Assembly (NCBI RefSeq): GCF_014202225.1
Contig: NZ_JACHGE010000009.1
Location: 62,001 to 126,000, forward strand
Origin: Algibacter amylolyticus
Lineage (GTDB): Bacteria > Bacteroidota > Bacteroidia > Flavobacteriales > Flavobacteriaceae
Direction: 5' to 3'
DNA: 64,000 bases
Below the pieces are notes generated by a model. The model was given only the letters and a program-made list of their open reading frames with translations. It did no database searches and was not told the DNA's origin. The translations under genes were made by a program, and so were the position numbers. Below, piece by piece: positions 16,285 to 24,327 of this stretch (its first letter is position 1; every line of letters begins with the position of its first letter).

Positions 16285-16575
16285 GTTTATTTTATTTTCT
16301 ATGTGTTTTGTGATAAAGAGTCCTAAAATGCCACCTAGAATAGAAACTATACAATTAATTAAAAATAATCCAATATGAAAAGTTCCATTTTGCATTATCG
16401 ACCAAGGATCGAAGCCTAATCTTCCAAAAGATTTGATTAGTAAAACGCTTCCAAAAACACCAATTAAAGAATTTCCCGTTAATCCGAAAGAGTATTTTTT
16501 ATTGAAATATCCAAAGGTATTAGCCGCAATAATGCCAATAAGAATACTTATTAATGAAATTAAAGTCCCTGTCAT
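16267..16575 (-). CDS. Small membrane protein, third gene of the cyd operon
   Basis: A 102-residue protein with three hydrophobic helices (about 4-20, 33-50 and 69-91) and a lysine-rich tail. GLTGNSLIGVFGSVLLIKSFGRLGF resembles small GlsB/YeaQ-type or SMR-like hairpin membrane proteins, but no family is firmly recognised. It follows cydB by 15 nt on the same strand, so it could be an accessory or stability subunit of the bd oxidase, analogous in position to CydX/CbdX although larger. The stop codon lies within the terminator hairpin. Confidence 0.75.
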   Translation of the reverse strand: MTGTLISLISILIGIIAANTFGYFNKKYSFGLTGNSLIGVFGSVLLIKSFGRLGFDPWSIMQNGTFHIGLFLINCIVSILGGILGLFITKHIENKINKKAAN

Positions 16576-16590
16576 AATAGTTAGTTTAGA

Positions 16591-17664
16591 CTAGTGTCCG
16601 TAATCCATATTGTCAACTTTTCCTCCCATTAGTCTTTTTTGAACTATAAAGTAAACAAGTAGAAGAATAAAGCCAATAATACCCCAAGTTAACGCTACAG
16701 ATAATCCATACTCTGGAGCTGCAGTGTTGTATATTGTTAAAGGTTCATTAACCGTATTAACCGACGGTAATATTACCGGAAATAAAGATGCTAAGGACGA
16801 TGTGATTCCGCCTAAAATCAATAAGGTTGATAATAAAAATGCGTGGCCATCTTTTTTAATTCTTTTTATAAAAAACAAACCAATTAAACCTGTAAAATAA
16901 ATAATAGGAAATACCATTAATAATGGTTTTTCAACAAAATTATTTAAGGAATTCGGATTTACTATCTGCCATAAGTATAAAGAGAATAAGGTAAGTGCAA
17001 TTAATACAATATTCAGCTTAAAAATAACACCCTTAAGTTTGCTGTTTATAGATGAATTAGTTTTTAAAATAATCCAATTGGCACCATGAATGGCCAAGGT
17101 AACTACGGCAATTAAGCCAATAACAAGGGTAAACCAATCAATAACCCCAGGATGTTCTGTTAATGGACTAAAACTGCTATTCCATAATGGTAGAAAAAAG
17201 TAATGGCCTTCGTGAGCAGAAATTCCATTTTGAACATCTCCTAAATTTACACCTCTAACAATGTTTCCCAAAGCAATACCAAAAAACAGGGCTAGTAATA
17301 AGCTAGAAACTCCAAATGAGGTATCCCAAATGTCTTTCCACATTTGATATTTAAATAGCCCTCTAAATTCTAAACCAATAGCTCTGAAAATTATTAACCA
17401 AAGGACGATAATTAGTGGTAAATAAAACCCACTAAAAACAGACGCATAAAAGGTAGGGAAGGCCATGAAAAGCATACCGCCTGCGGCCACTAGCCAAACC
17501 TCGTTAGAGTCCCAAAATAGACCTGCTGATTTTGCAATGACTTCTTTGTCTTTTTCTTTTTTAGCGAAGAATAAATGAATGATTCCGGTTCCAAAATCGT
17601 AGCCGTCTAAAATAAAAAATATTGCTAAAACAATAGCTATTGCTATATACCAAAATACTTCCAT
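16591..17664 (-). CDS. cydB: Cytochrome bd oxidase subunit II
   Basis: A 357-residue integral membrane protein with about nine hydrophobic helices. The family features DGYDFGTGIIHLFFAKKEKDKE and LFWDSNEVWLVAAGGMLFMAFP are both present. With CydA it makes a quinol oxidase of high oxygen affinity that resists sulfide, fitting the adjacent SQR, which feeds electrons into the quinone pool. It starts 2 nt after the cydA stop codon. Confidence 0.95.
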   Translation of the reverse strand: MEVFWYIAIAIVLAIFFILDGYDFGTGIIHLFFAKKEKDKEVIAKSAGLFWDSNEVWLVAAGGMLFMAFPTFYASVFSGFYLPLIIVLWLIIFRAIGLEFRGLFKYQMWKDIWDTSFGVSSLLLALFFGIALGNIVRGVNLGDVQNGISAHEGHYFFLPLWNSSFSPLTEHPGVIDWFTLVIGLIAVVTLAIHGANWIILKTNSSINSKLKGVIFKLNIVLIALTLFSLYLWQIVNPNSLNNFVEKPLLMVFPIIYFTGLIGLFFIKRIKKDGHAFLLSTLLILGGITSSLASLFPVILPSVNTVNEPLTIYNTAAPEYGLSVALTWGIIGFILLLVYFIVQKRLMGGKVDNMDYGH

Positions 17665-17666
17665 AA

Positions 17667-18998
17667 TTAATGTGTTTGAGGTGTTGGACCTTGATTAATA
17701 GTTTTACCGACTAATACTAAAAATAATAGGCCTAATAGCATGTACAAAGCAACAAAACCAAGTAAAGTAAATAATGTATTCCCTGAAGATACTGTTGGCG
17801 AAATACCATCGCTAGTTTTTAATAAACCGTAAACTAGGTAAGGTTGTCTGCCTAATTCTGCAGTATACCAACCTGTTAGGTTAGCTATATAAGGGAAAGG
17901 CACTAAAAACATAATTGTCCAAAGTAATGGTTTTATAGTATATAGTTTTTTTCGCCATAAAAAGAATAAAGCTAGTGCCATAACACCAATAAAAATAGTA
18001 CCCAAACCAACCATTATATGGTATGAATAGTAAAGTGCAGGAATATTACTTGGCAACTCTTCTTCTTTAAATTGATCCATTCCTGGAATTTGTTTATTCC
18101 AGTCTTGATGCGTTAAAAAGCTAAGTATATTGGGTACAGCAATTTTGTTGTCTAATTTTTTATCGACCATATTGGGTTGCCCAATAAGAACAATTTCAGA
18201 CCCAGCTTCTTCTGTTTCAAAAATACCTTCCATAGCTGCAAAAGCTGCGGGCTGATGTTCTGCGACGTTTTTAGCATTCCAATCTCCTGTTGGGAAAGCA
18301 ACTAATATACTTGAAACTAAACCGAAAATTACGCCTGTTTTTAAGAAGAGTTTGCCGTATTCTACTTGCTTATTTCTTAGCACGTAAAAAGCGCCTATAC
18401 TAGCTACAACAAATGAAGACGTTACTACTGATGCTATTTGATTATGTAAAAATGCAGGTAAAAGCCAAGGGTTTGTAAAAAGATCTCCAAAATTATTAAG
18501 TACAAATTTTCCGTTTTCTAATATTTCATAGCCTACAGGATGTTGCATCCAAGCGTTTGTTGCTAAAATAAACCAACCACTTGCCCAAGAGCCTAAAAAG
18601 ACTAAAAAGCCAGTTAAGAAATGAAGTTTTTGTCCCATTAACTTTTCTCCAAAAATGAATAAGGCTAAAAAAGAAGATTCTAAAAAGAAAGAGAACATCC
18701 CTTCCATGGCTAAAGTCTGACCTATAATACTACCTGTTAATTCTGAAAACTTTGCCCAATTGGTGCCAAATTGAAATTCCATTGGAATACCTGTTACAAC
18801 ACCCATGGTGAAATTAACAGCAAAAATTTTCATTAAAAATTTTGCAGCATTATTATATTTTTCAATTTTAGAGAGTAAATATTTACCTTTAAGAAAGACT
18901 ATCAATAAAGATAATCCCATGGTTAATTGCGGAAATATATAATGAAATGTGATAGTAAATGCAAATTGCAATCTATCGTAAAAGAGCATGTCTTCCAT
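17667..18998 (-). CDS. cydA: Cytochrome bd oxidase subunit I
   Basis: A 443-residue heme-bearing subunit. His19 (TITFHYIFP) is a heme ligand position. The glutamate-containing VTGIPMEFQFGTNWAKFSE and AMEGMFSFFLESSFLALF segments match the di-heme active site, and the GRQP motif (AELGRQPYLVYGLLKT) near the C-terminus is present. The Q-loop between TM6 and TM7 is short, the short-loop CydA type. A Crp-type palindrome 48 nt upstream and a TATTTTTA -7-like element suggest activation together with SQR. Confidence 0.95.
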   Translation of the reverse strand: MEDMLFYDRLQFAFTITFHYIFPQLTMGLSLLIVFLKGKYLLSKIEKYNNAAKFLMKIFAVNFTMGVVTGIPMEFQFGTNWAKFSELTGSIIGQTLAMEGMFSFFLESSFLALFIFGEKLMGQKLHFLTGFLVFLGSWASGWFILATNAWMQHPVGYEILENGKFVLNNFGDLFTNPWLLPAFLHNQIASVVTSSFVVASIGAFYVLRNKQVEYGKLFLKTGVIFGLVSSILVAFPTGDWNAKNVAEHQPAAFAAMEGIFETEEAGSEIVLIGQPNMVDKKLDNKIAVPNILSFLTHQDWNKQIPGMDQFKEEELPSNIPALYYSYHIMVGLGTIFIGVMALALFFLWRKKLYTIKPLLWTIMFLVPFPYIANLTGWYTAELGRQPYLVYGLLKTSDGISPTVSSGNTLFTLLGFVALYMLLGLLFLVLVGKTINQGPTPQTH

Positions 18999-19016
18999 AT
19001 ATTGATATTTAGACCA

Positions 19017-19060
19017 TAAAAATACGACATAGAGCTTTAAAACTATGTAACTTTAATTAC
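19017..19060 (-). promoter_or_regulatory. Candidate Crp/Fnr-type operator and promoter of cydAB
   Basis: On the minus strand GTAATTAAAGTTAC (19060-19047), one mismatch from the palindrome, is followed by 22 nt and TATTTTTA (19024-19017). The cydA start is 18 nt further. The site directly abuts the terminator of the peroxiredoxin gene. Confidence 0.75.
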
Positions 19061-19088
19061 AAAAAAGCCTCTAATTAGAGGCTTTTTA
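19061..19088. terminator. Terminator of the peroxiredoxin gene
   Basis: AGCCTCTAATTAGAGGCT (19066-19083) is a perfect 9-bp palindrome flanked by A and T runs, 22 nt after the peroxiredoxin stop codon. Confidence 0.85.
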
Positions 19089-19110
19089 TGAAAACTTGAA
19101 AAAGGGTTAA

Positions 19111-19833
19111 TTATTTTTTTAATATAGTATCTAAAACTAAATTTTTATCCAATTTTTTAGTACAGAAAAACCAATCTTTACAGTCTAAATCCTCGGTAGA
19201 CGTCATGCGTTCTTCGGCAACGCCACAAGATCCTGCAGGAGATACAATTACATCATCTCCAGGATTCCAATCAGCGGGAGTAGCTACATTAAATTTATCT
19301 GAGGTTTGCATAGCTATTAATGCTCTGTAAAGTTCATCAAAATTACGACCTAAGCTTAAAGGATAATACATAATAGCTCTAACGGTTTCATTTGGATCAA
19401 CAAAGAAGACTGCTCTTACTGCTTGTGTTTTGCTTTCACCTGGTTGAATCATACCGTATTTTTTTGCAACCTCCATCGAGATGTCTTCAATTAAAGGAAA
19501 TTTAACTTCTATGTTCTTCATGCCGTTAAACTCAATTTTATCTTTAATGGTTCTTAACCATGCGATATGGCCATATAAACCATCGATAGATAAACCAATA
19601 AGACTACAGTTTGCCTTTTCAAATTTTTCCTCTAAATGCGCAAACGTCATAAACTCAGATGTACATACTGGTGTGAAATCTGCTGGATGACTAAATAAGA
19701 TAGACCATTTGCCTTTATAGTCAGAAGGATAATTAATTTCTCCTTGTGTAGTTACGGCTTTAAATTCTGGTGCCTTGTCTCCAATTCTTGGCATTGCAAA
19801 AGTTTCTTGTTGTGCTGTTTCTAAAGTATTCAT
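19111..19833 (-). CDS. Peroxiredoxin (Prx6/AhpC-like)
   Basis: A 240-residue thiol peroxidase. The peroxidatic Cys57 lies in SHPADFTPVCTSEF, and the Arg of RAVFFVDPNETVRAI is also conserved. The long C-terminal region with Cys in SPAGSCGVAEER and DWFFCTKKL resembles archaeal/Prx6-type enzymes in which C-terminal cysteines take part in the cycle. It reduces hydrogen peroxide or organic peroxides in the cytoplasm. It has its own promoter with a Crp-type palindrome, and a terminator, so it is a single-gene unit. Confidence 0.93.
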   Translation of the reverse strand: MNTLETAQQETFAMPRIGDKAPEFKAVTTQGEINYPSDYKGKWSILFSHPADFTPVCTSEFMTFAHLEEKFEKANCSLIGLSIDGLYGHIAWLRTIKDKIEFNGMKNIEVKFPLIEDISMEVAKKYGMIQPGESKTQAVRAVFFVDPNETVRAIMYYPLSLGRNFDELYRALIAMQTSDKFNVATPADWNPGDDVIVSPAGSCGVAEERMTSTEDLDCKDWFFCTKKLDKNLVLDTILKK

Positions 19834-19861
19834 AGCTGTATATATTTATTATGTTATATTG

Positions 19862-19905
19862 TAAAATTAGGGTATAACAGCTTAATTTATTGTAACAATA
19901 GTCAC
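19862..19905 (-). promoter_or_regulatory. Candidate Crp/Fnr-type operator and promoter of the peroxiredoxin
   Basis: On the minus strand GTGACTATTGTTAC (19905-19892), one mismatch from the palindrome, is followed by exactly 22 nt and TAATTTTA (19869-19862). The start codon is 28 nt past the -7 element. Confidence 0.75.
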
Positions 19906-19972
19906 TTAAGTGATACCTTTTGCCTAGGCTTTTCTAAGCGCTCTCATTAGTAAGATTTATGTACTAATTAAG

Positions 19973-20003
19973 CACAAAAAAAAAGCGCAAAAAATGCGCT
20001 TTA
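19973..20003 (-). terminator. Terminator of the 50-residue peptide gene
   Basis: AAAGCGCA (19982-19989) pairs with TGCGCTTT (19995-20002), followed on the minus strand by a long T run. It lies 28 nt after the stop codon of the small gene. Confidence 0.8.
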
Positions 20004-20030
20004 AAGCTAAAAATTAGTCACCATATTGAA

Positions 20031-20183
20031 TTACCTCTCTTCAGTGGTATCCTTGTTGTTTTTTTTGCCTCCCATCATAAAGTTAATCAAAATACCTACT
20101 AAGGTTAGGCAAACCAGAGCGAAAATAGCAATCATTATTACGCCATTACTCCAGTTATATAATGCTATGTTTTGAGTTATCAT
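20031..20183 (-). CDS. 50-residue single-span membrane peptide
   Basis: A small gene, ATG at 20183 to TAA at 20031. The product starts MITQNIALYNWSNG, has one hydrophobic helix VIMIAIFALVCLTLVGILINF, and ends in a charged tail MMGGKKNNKDTTEER. It has its own promoter with an FNR-like palindrome in exact class II geometry and its own terminator, which together support a real gene. The layout resembles CcoQ/CcoS- or CydX-like small respiratory peptides, but no family is certain. It sits between the peroxiredoxin and cytochrome c genes. Confidence 0.75.
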   Translation of the reverse strand: MITQNIALYNWSNGVIMIAIFALVCLTLVGILINFMMGGKKNNKDTTEER

Positions 20184-20214
20184 GTTTAAAGTATTTAGTC
20201 GTTACTATAAAGTG

Positions 20215-20258
20215 TAAATGTATTAACCCTAGTTTTTATTAAATATGATTTTTATCAG
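20215..20258 (-). promoter_or_regulatory. Candidate FNR-type operator and promoter of the 50-residue peptide
   Basis: On the minus strand CTGATAAAAATCAT (20258-20245) holds a perfect TGAT-N4-ATCA core. It is followed by 22 nt and TACATTTA (20222-20215), the same spacing as at the GTAAC-type sites. Confidence 0.7.
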
Positions 20259-20303
20259 TATAATCATCTTAACTTTTTAGCATGAATTTAATAAAGGTTA
20301 AAC

Positions 20304-21302
20304 TTAATCTTTGTTAAAGGTAATGCTCCAAATACCTCTTACTTCATTTACATCATAACCAATTGCTTTATCCAAAGGATATAAGGTTTTAATTTTTGAA
20401 AATGTTGTTCTGTTTAAAGTTTCGTTTGGTTTTCCGTGACATTGAAGGCACATTGTGTTTGTTGTAATTGGATAATACACCGTAACATTATCATCTAGTT
20501 CCTTTACAATAGGAGTTGCTTCTTTATTGTTAGCAATAACTTGTTTAAATTCATTAATATATTCTAATTCTTCTTGGTTAGCCTTGTTATTGGGGTTTCG
20601 TGGTTTGTCTGATAGGCGTTTAATGCTAGCATTGTGTACAATAGCCATACTGTCGGTAAGCGGATAAGCACGTTCGTTACAAAACGTTAAGGCGACCAAA
20701 GTGCCTTTGTTTTGAATGGTTCCCATAAGGTTTTTGCCTAAAACCGCTTTAGTTGTTAATGCATACCTTAACCCACGTTCTGCATATGGTAAATCTTCAA
20801 AATTAGTTTTGGCTTTTTGATTTTGCATGCCTTTCCCATTTCCTTTACCGTTGCGGTTGCCTCTTTCATTATTATAATGATCTTCAAACCATTCTGGCTC
20901 TTCAATTTTATAATCGTACATGTATTCTGCTATTTTAGCAATGGTTTCTTCGGGATATGCTTGTTTTGGCATAACTCCAAAACGCTTTACTGCGCCATAC
21001 ATTTTAGCGTCTTCCGCATTCGGGTTTTTAATCCATTCTTTTATAGCTGTTATAAACTCTTCTTTAGTGGTATTATCACCTATGTAGTGCTTTTTAATGG
21101 CAATCATTGGAGGTCCAATTCTATTGTTTTGTGGAGCTGTAGGGCTATGGCAGACATAACAATTGGTTTCCATTAATTGTTTACCGGGATTTTGCGAAGC
21201 ATCTTCATATTTATCGATTGCGTTATATGCCTTGTTTTTTGAGTTATTACAATTAAAAAAACAAGTGAATAGGAGTAGTGTAAGGAGGAATATATTGCGC
21301 AT
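20304..21302 (-). CDS. Diheme c-type cytochrome lipoprotein with Tll0287-like (DUF3365) domain
   Basis: The start is taken at 21302 because the product then begins MRNIFLLTLLLFTCFFNC, a lipoprotein signal; the open frame extends 17 codons further upstream without merit. The mature protein has 332 residues counting the signal. A class I cytochrome c domain (CYVCH heme motif, with a candidate Met ligand in FGVMPKQAYPEE) is followed by a DUF3365/Tll0287-like domain with a second heme motif (MCLQCH) near the C-terminus. It should sit on the outer face of a membrane as an electron carrier or redox sensor. A perfect Crp-type palindrome lies just upstream, placing it in the same regulon as the oxidase and SQR. 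Confidence 0.9.
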   Translation of the reverse strand: MRNIFLLTLLLFTCFFNCNNSKNKAYNAIDKYEDASQNPGKQLMETNCYVCHSPTAPQNNRIGPPMIAIKKHYIGDNTTKEEFITAIKEWIKNPNAEDAKMYGAVKRFGVMPKQAYPEETIAKIAEYMYDYKIEEPEWFEDHYNNERGNRNGKGNGKGMQNQKAKTNFEDLPYAERGLRYALTTKAVLGKNLMGTIQNKGTLVALTFCNERAYPLTDSMAIVHNASIKRLSDKPRNPNNKANQEELEYINEFKQVIANNKEATPIVKELDDNVTVYYPITTNTMCLQCHGKPNETLNRTTFSKIKTLYPLDKAIGYDVNEVRGIWSITFNKD

Positions 21303-21316
21303 TTTACTTTTTTGTT

Positions 21317-21360
21317 TAAAGTTAAGTATTGCATAATTACCTGATTGTAACATTAGTTAC
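21317..21360 (-). promoter_or_regulatory. Candidate Crp/Fnr-type operator and promoter of the cytochrome c gene
   Basis: On the minus strand the perfect palindrome GTAACTAATGTTAC (21360-21347) is followed by 22 nt and TAACTTTA (21324-21317). The chosen start codon is 14 nt past the -7 element; the longer open frame would start upstream of this promoter, which supports the internal start. Confidence 0.8.
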
Positions 21361-21421
21361 TTAATTGTTTTTAAGACTTATAAAAGCAATTTTTAAAATT
21401 TATTTAAATAGAAAGAAAAAA

Positions 21422-21454
21422 TTTGGTTGTTTTTTATAAAAAAATGTATATTTG
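21422..21454 (+). promoter_or_regulatory. Promoter of tRNA-Arg
   Basis: TTTG at 21422-21425, 21 nt, then TATATTTG at 21447-21454. This is a full match to the Bacteroidota housekeeping promoter, 13 nt before the tRNA. Confidence 0.8.
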
Positions 21455-21467
21455 CACCCACAAAAAA

Positions 21468-21541
21468 GGCCTCGTGGCGCAACTGAATAGCGCACTTGAT
21501 TACGGCTCAAGAGGTTACTGGTTTGAATCCAGTCGAGGTCA
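21468..21541 (+). tRNA. tRNA-Arg (anticodon ACG)
   Basis: A 74-nt cloverleaf. The acceptor stem is GGCCTCG/CGAGGTC with one G-U, the anticodon arm CTTGA-TTACGGC-TCAAG gives anticodon ACG, and the T arm is ACTGG-TTTGAAT-CCAGT. The D-arm is GCGC-AACTGAATA-GCGC. The discriminator is A and CCA is not encoded. ACG is expected to be converted to ICG by TadA to read CGU/CGC/CGA. Confidence 0.96.
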
Positions 21542-21566
21542 CGAAAAATTCAACACCAGTTGAAAA

Positions 21567-21604
21567 TAAAGCAAGCTATAAAATATAGCTTGCTTTTGTT
21601 TTTT
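21567..21604 (+). terminator. Terminator after tRNA-Arg
   Basis: AAAGCAAGCTAT pairs with ATAGCTTGCTTT, followed by a T-rich run, 26 nt after the tRNA. Confidence 0.8.
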
Positions 21605-21945
21605 AAAGCCTTTTGATCTTATTGATTTTCAGTATTAATCTTATCCAAAAGACACTTTACCCGAAATCTTAAATTATTATCTGTTACTTAAAGTAACGCA
21701 AACTATCGTTATTTACTTAGCTAATTCTAATTTTTAAATGCGATCTCTAATCCGTATTAGATAGTAAAAAAAAAGTGATTACATTGAGTAGCAGCCACAA
21801 CTTAAGGACATATAATTAATTAACGGGCGTATGGGTTTCTGTTAGATATACATACAGTAGAATGTTTTAAGTGTTTTTAAAACACTTAATTAAAATAAAG
21901 TTATATATTGTAGGCTATAGCCAAAGCATTCGTAATAATATAGAT
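21605..21945. other. Gene-free stretch upstream of the GH20 gene
   Basis: About 340 bases of AT-rich sequence with no convincing gene. The only structure seen is an inverted repeat GTTAC-TTAAA-GTAAC near 21685. It has the reverse half-site order of the Crp-type palindromes and no -7 element at the right spacing, so it is not counted as an operator. Confidence 0.5.
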
Positions 21946-24327
21946 ATGAAAAAAGCATATACGTTAATTTCAATTGTTTTATTAATTATTGTAAGTTCTT
22001 GTACTAAAAGCACTCCAAAAGTTTTTACTGAAGCTGATATCAATATTATACCTAAGCCATTGGAATTAACCCTTAATCAAGGGGTGTTTCAATTTTCAAA
22101 TGATACAAAGTTTGTCACTGCAAATAGTGCGTTAATAGCTGCTTCTAGGTATTTAATTAGCCAATTAGAAAATGCTGCTGGATTTAAAGTTGAGGTGGTT
22201 AAAACGGCTCCAAATAGAAATTTCATCCAATTTATAACCGATGTTAATTTAGAAGAAGAAGCTTATAAATTAGTTGTTACTACTAATAATATAACTATTA
22301 CTGCAAAAGACAATGCTGGCTTCTTATATGGTTTAGAAACTTTACGTCAATTATTACCCACAACAATTGAAAGTTCGCAGTTGGCTAAAGTTACTAATTG
22401 GATTATACCTGCCGTAATTATTAAAGATAAACCTCGATTTAAGCATAGGGGATTTATGTTAGATGTGTCTCGCCATTTCTACGACATCGATTTTGTAAAA
22501 CAGACTATCGATAGGTTGGTTATGTATAAAATGAATGTTCTGCATTTGCATTTAGTAGACGATCAAGGTTGGCGTATAGAAATAAAAAAATATCCTAAAT
22601 TAACCGAGGTAGGTGCATCCAGAAATGGAACCATAATTGGGCATTACCCCGGAAGTGAAAATGATAATAAAGTTTATGGTGGGTTTTTTACACAAGAAGA
22701 TATAAAAGAAATTGTTACATATGCAACTGAGAGAAATATAACTGTTATTCCAGAAATAGAATTGCCTGGTCATAGTAGTGCAGCTATTGCTGCTTACCCT
22801 TATTTAAGTTGTTTTCCAGATGAGCCAACACATGTGCATCAAAACATGATGTCTGAAACATCCAAAAAGCTACAGGAAAATGGACAAATAAAAATTGTTC
22901 AGGAATCTTGGGGGATTTATAAGGATATTTATTGTGCTGGTAAAGATGATGTCTTTTCTTTTTTGGAAGATGTGTTGGATGAGGTTATGCCGCTATTTCC
23001 TTCCAAATATGTTCATATAGGTGGAGACGAAGCCATAAAACCTCATTGGGAGGTATGCCCAAATTGTAAAAAAAGAATGAAAGATGAAGGGCTTAAAGAT
23101 GTACACGGATTACAAAGCTATTTTGTAAAACGTATAGAAAAGTATATTAATTCTAAAGGAAGAAAAATAATAGGTTGGGATGAAATTTTAGAAGGAGGCT
23201 TAGCGCCAGAAGCTACTGTTATGAGTTGGAGAGGTACAGAAGGCGGATTAGAAGCAACGGCTCAAGGACATGATGTAATTATGACGCCGGCGTCGCATTG
23301 CTACTTTAATCAATACCAAGGCCCTAGAAGTGAAGAGCCCTTAGCCTTTAATGCTTATACACCACTAAGTACGGTTTATGAATTTGATCCGGTAGTTGAA
23401 GGCATGACAGAAGCTCAGGCAAACCATGTTTTAGGAGCTCAAGGTAATTTATGGTCCGAATATATATCTACCAACAAGGAAGCAGACTATATGACATTTC
23501 CAAGACTAGCGGCGCTATCTGAAGTACTTTGGAGTACAAAAGAATCTAGAAGTTGGGAGGACTTTACAAAACGACTACATTCACAATTTGAACGCTATGA
23601 TTATTTAGGAATTAATTATGCTAAAAGTATTTATTTAGTTACCTCTAGGTCAATAGCTAATCTTGAAGAAAACTCATTAAGTCTATCTTTAAGTAATGAA
23701 TTTCCTAACCCTGATATTCGTTATGTTTTAGGAGATAAAAATATTCAAAATAACGCTATAAAATATACAGATACTCTTAAGATTGAAGAGACAACAACCA
23801 TAAAAGCATCTTTGTTTAAAGACGAGAAACCAATTGGTAAAACTTTTATCGATACTATTAAAATTCATAAAGCTTTTGGTAAAGCCTTAAAATTCAAGTC
23901 CTCTTTTAGTGAAAGTTATCCGGCAGACGGACCATTAAGTTTAGTTAACGGCATTAGAGGTTCAAAAAATTTTCGTGATGGCCAGTGGCAAGGTTGGTTA
24001 GAAGAAGATATGGAAGTTGTTATCGATTTAGAAGAGCAACAACCTATAAAAGAAGTGTTTTTAGGTGCCATAGAAAATTTTGAATCAGGTATTTATTTCC
24101 CTATTGCTGTTGCCGTATTTGTTTCAAATGATGGAGCTGTTTTTAATGAAGTTGGAAAAATAGAACGTAGTTATAACAGAAGTTCAGGGAAAGATTTAAT
24201 TACTTTTAAAATTAATTTCAATGAAGTAAATACTCGTTATATAAAAGTAATTGCAACTAATTTAAAAAAGTCGCCTACACATGGAGGAGGCGCTTGGTTG
24301 TTTGTGGATGAAATACTAGTTAATTAA
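21946..24327 (+). CDS. GH20 beta-N-acetylhexosaminidase lipoprotein
   Basis: The start at 21946 gives MKKAYTLISIVLLIIVSSC, a lipoprotein signal, and a 793-residue product; an ATG 25 codons upstream is not favoured. The order is a GH20 N-terminal domain (about 35-160), then the TIM-barrel catalytic domain (about 165-530). The catalytic pair is Asp361-Glu362 in HIGGDEAIKPHW, with HLHLVDDQGWRIEI and GRKIIGWDEILEGGL as further family motifs. A C-terminal beta-rich region of about 250 residues includes an F5/8-type-like sugar-binding part. It removes terminal GlcNAc/GalNAc from chitooligosaccharides or glycans at the cell surface or in the periplasm. No other chitin genes are adjacent, though a TonB receptor follows. 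Confidence 0.93.
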   Translation: MKKAYTLISIVLLIIVSSCTKSTPKVFTEADINIIPKPLELTLNQGVFQFSNDTKFVTANSALIAASRYLISQLENAAGFKVEVVKTAPNRNFIQFITDVNLEEEAYKLVVTTNNITITAKDNAGFLYGLETLRQLLPTTIESSQLAKVTNWIIPAVIIKDKPRFKHRGFMLDVSRHFYDIDFVKQTIDRLVMYKMNVLHLHLVDDQGWRIEIKKYPKLTEVGASRNGTIIGHYPGSENDNKVYGGFFTQEDIKEIVTYATERNITVIPEIELPGHSSAAIAAYPYLSCFPDEPTHVHQNMMSETSKKLQENGQIKIVQESWGIYKDIYCAGKDDVFSFLEDVLDEVMPLFPSKYVHIGGDEAIKPHWEVCPNCKKRMKDEGLKDVHGLQSYFVKRIEKYINSKGRKIIGWDEILEGGLAPEATVMSWRGTEGGLEATAQGHDVIMTPASHCYFNQYQGPRSEEPLAFNAYTPLSTVYEFDPVVEGMTEAQANHVLGAQGNLWSEYISTNKEADYMTFPRLAALSEVLWSTKESRSWEDFTKRLHSQFERYDYLGINYAKSIYLVTSRSIANLEENSLSLSLSNEFPNPDIRYVLGDKNIQNNAIKYTDTLKIEETTTIKASLFKDEKPIGKTFIDTIKIHKAFGKALKFKSSFSESYPADGPLSLVNGIRGSKNFRDGQWQGWLEEDMEVVIDLEEQQPIKEVFLGAIENFESGIYFPIAVAVFVSNDGAVFNEVGKIERSYNRSSGKDLITFKINFNEVNTRYIKVIATNLKKSPTHGGGAWLFVDEILVN

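Noticed and set aside
21680-21697. Inverted repeat GTTAC-TTAAA-GTAAC upstream of the GH20 gene.
   Set aside because: The half-sites are in reverse order, the spacer is 5 nt and no -7 element lies 22 nt away, so it does not fit the operator family.
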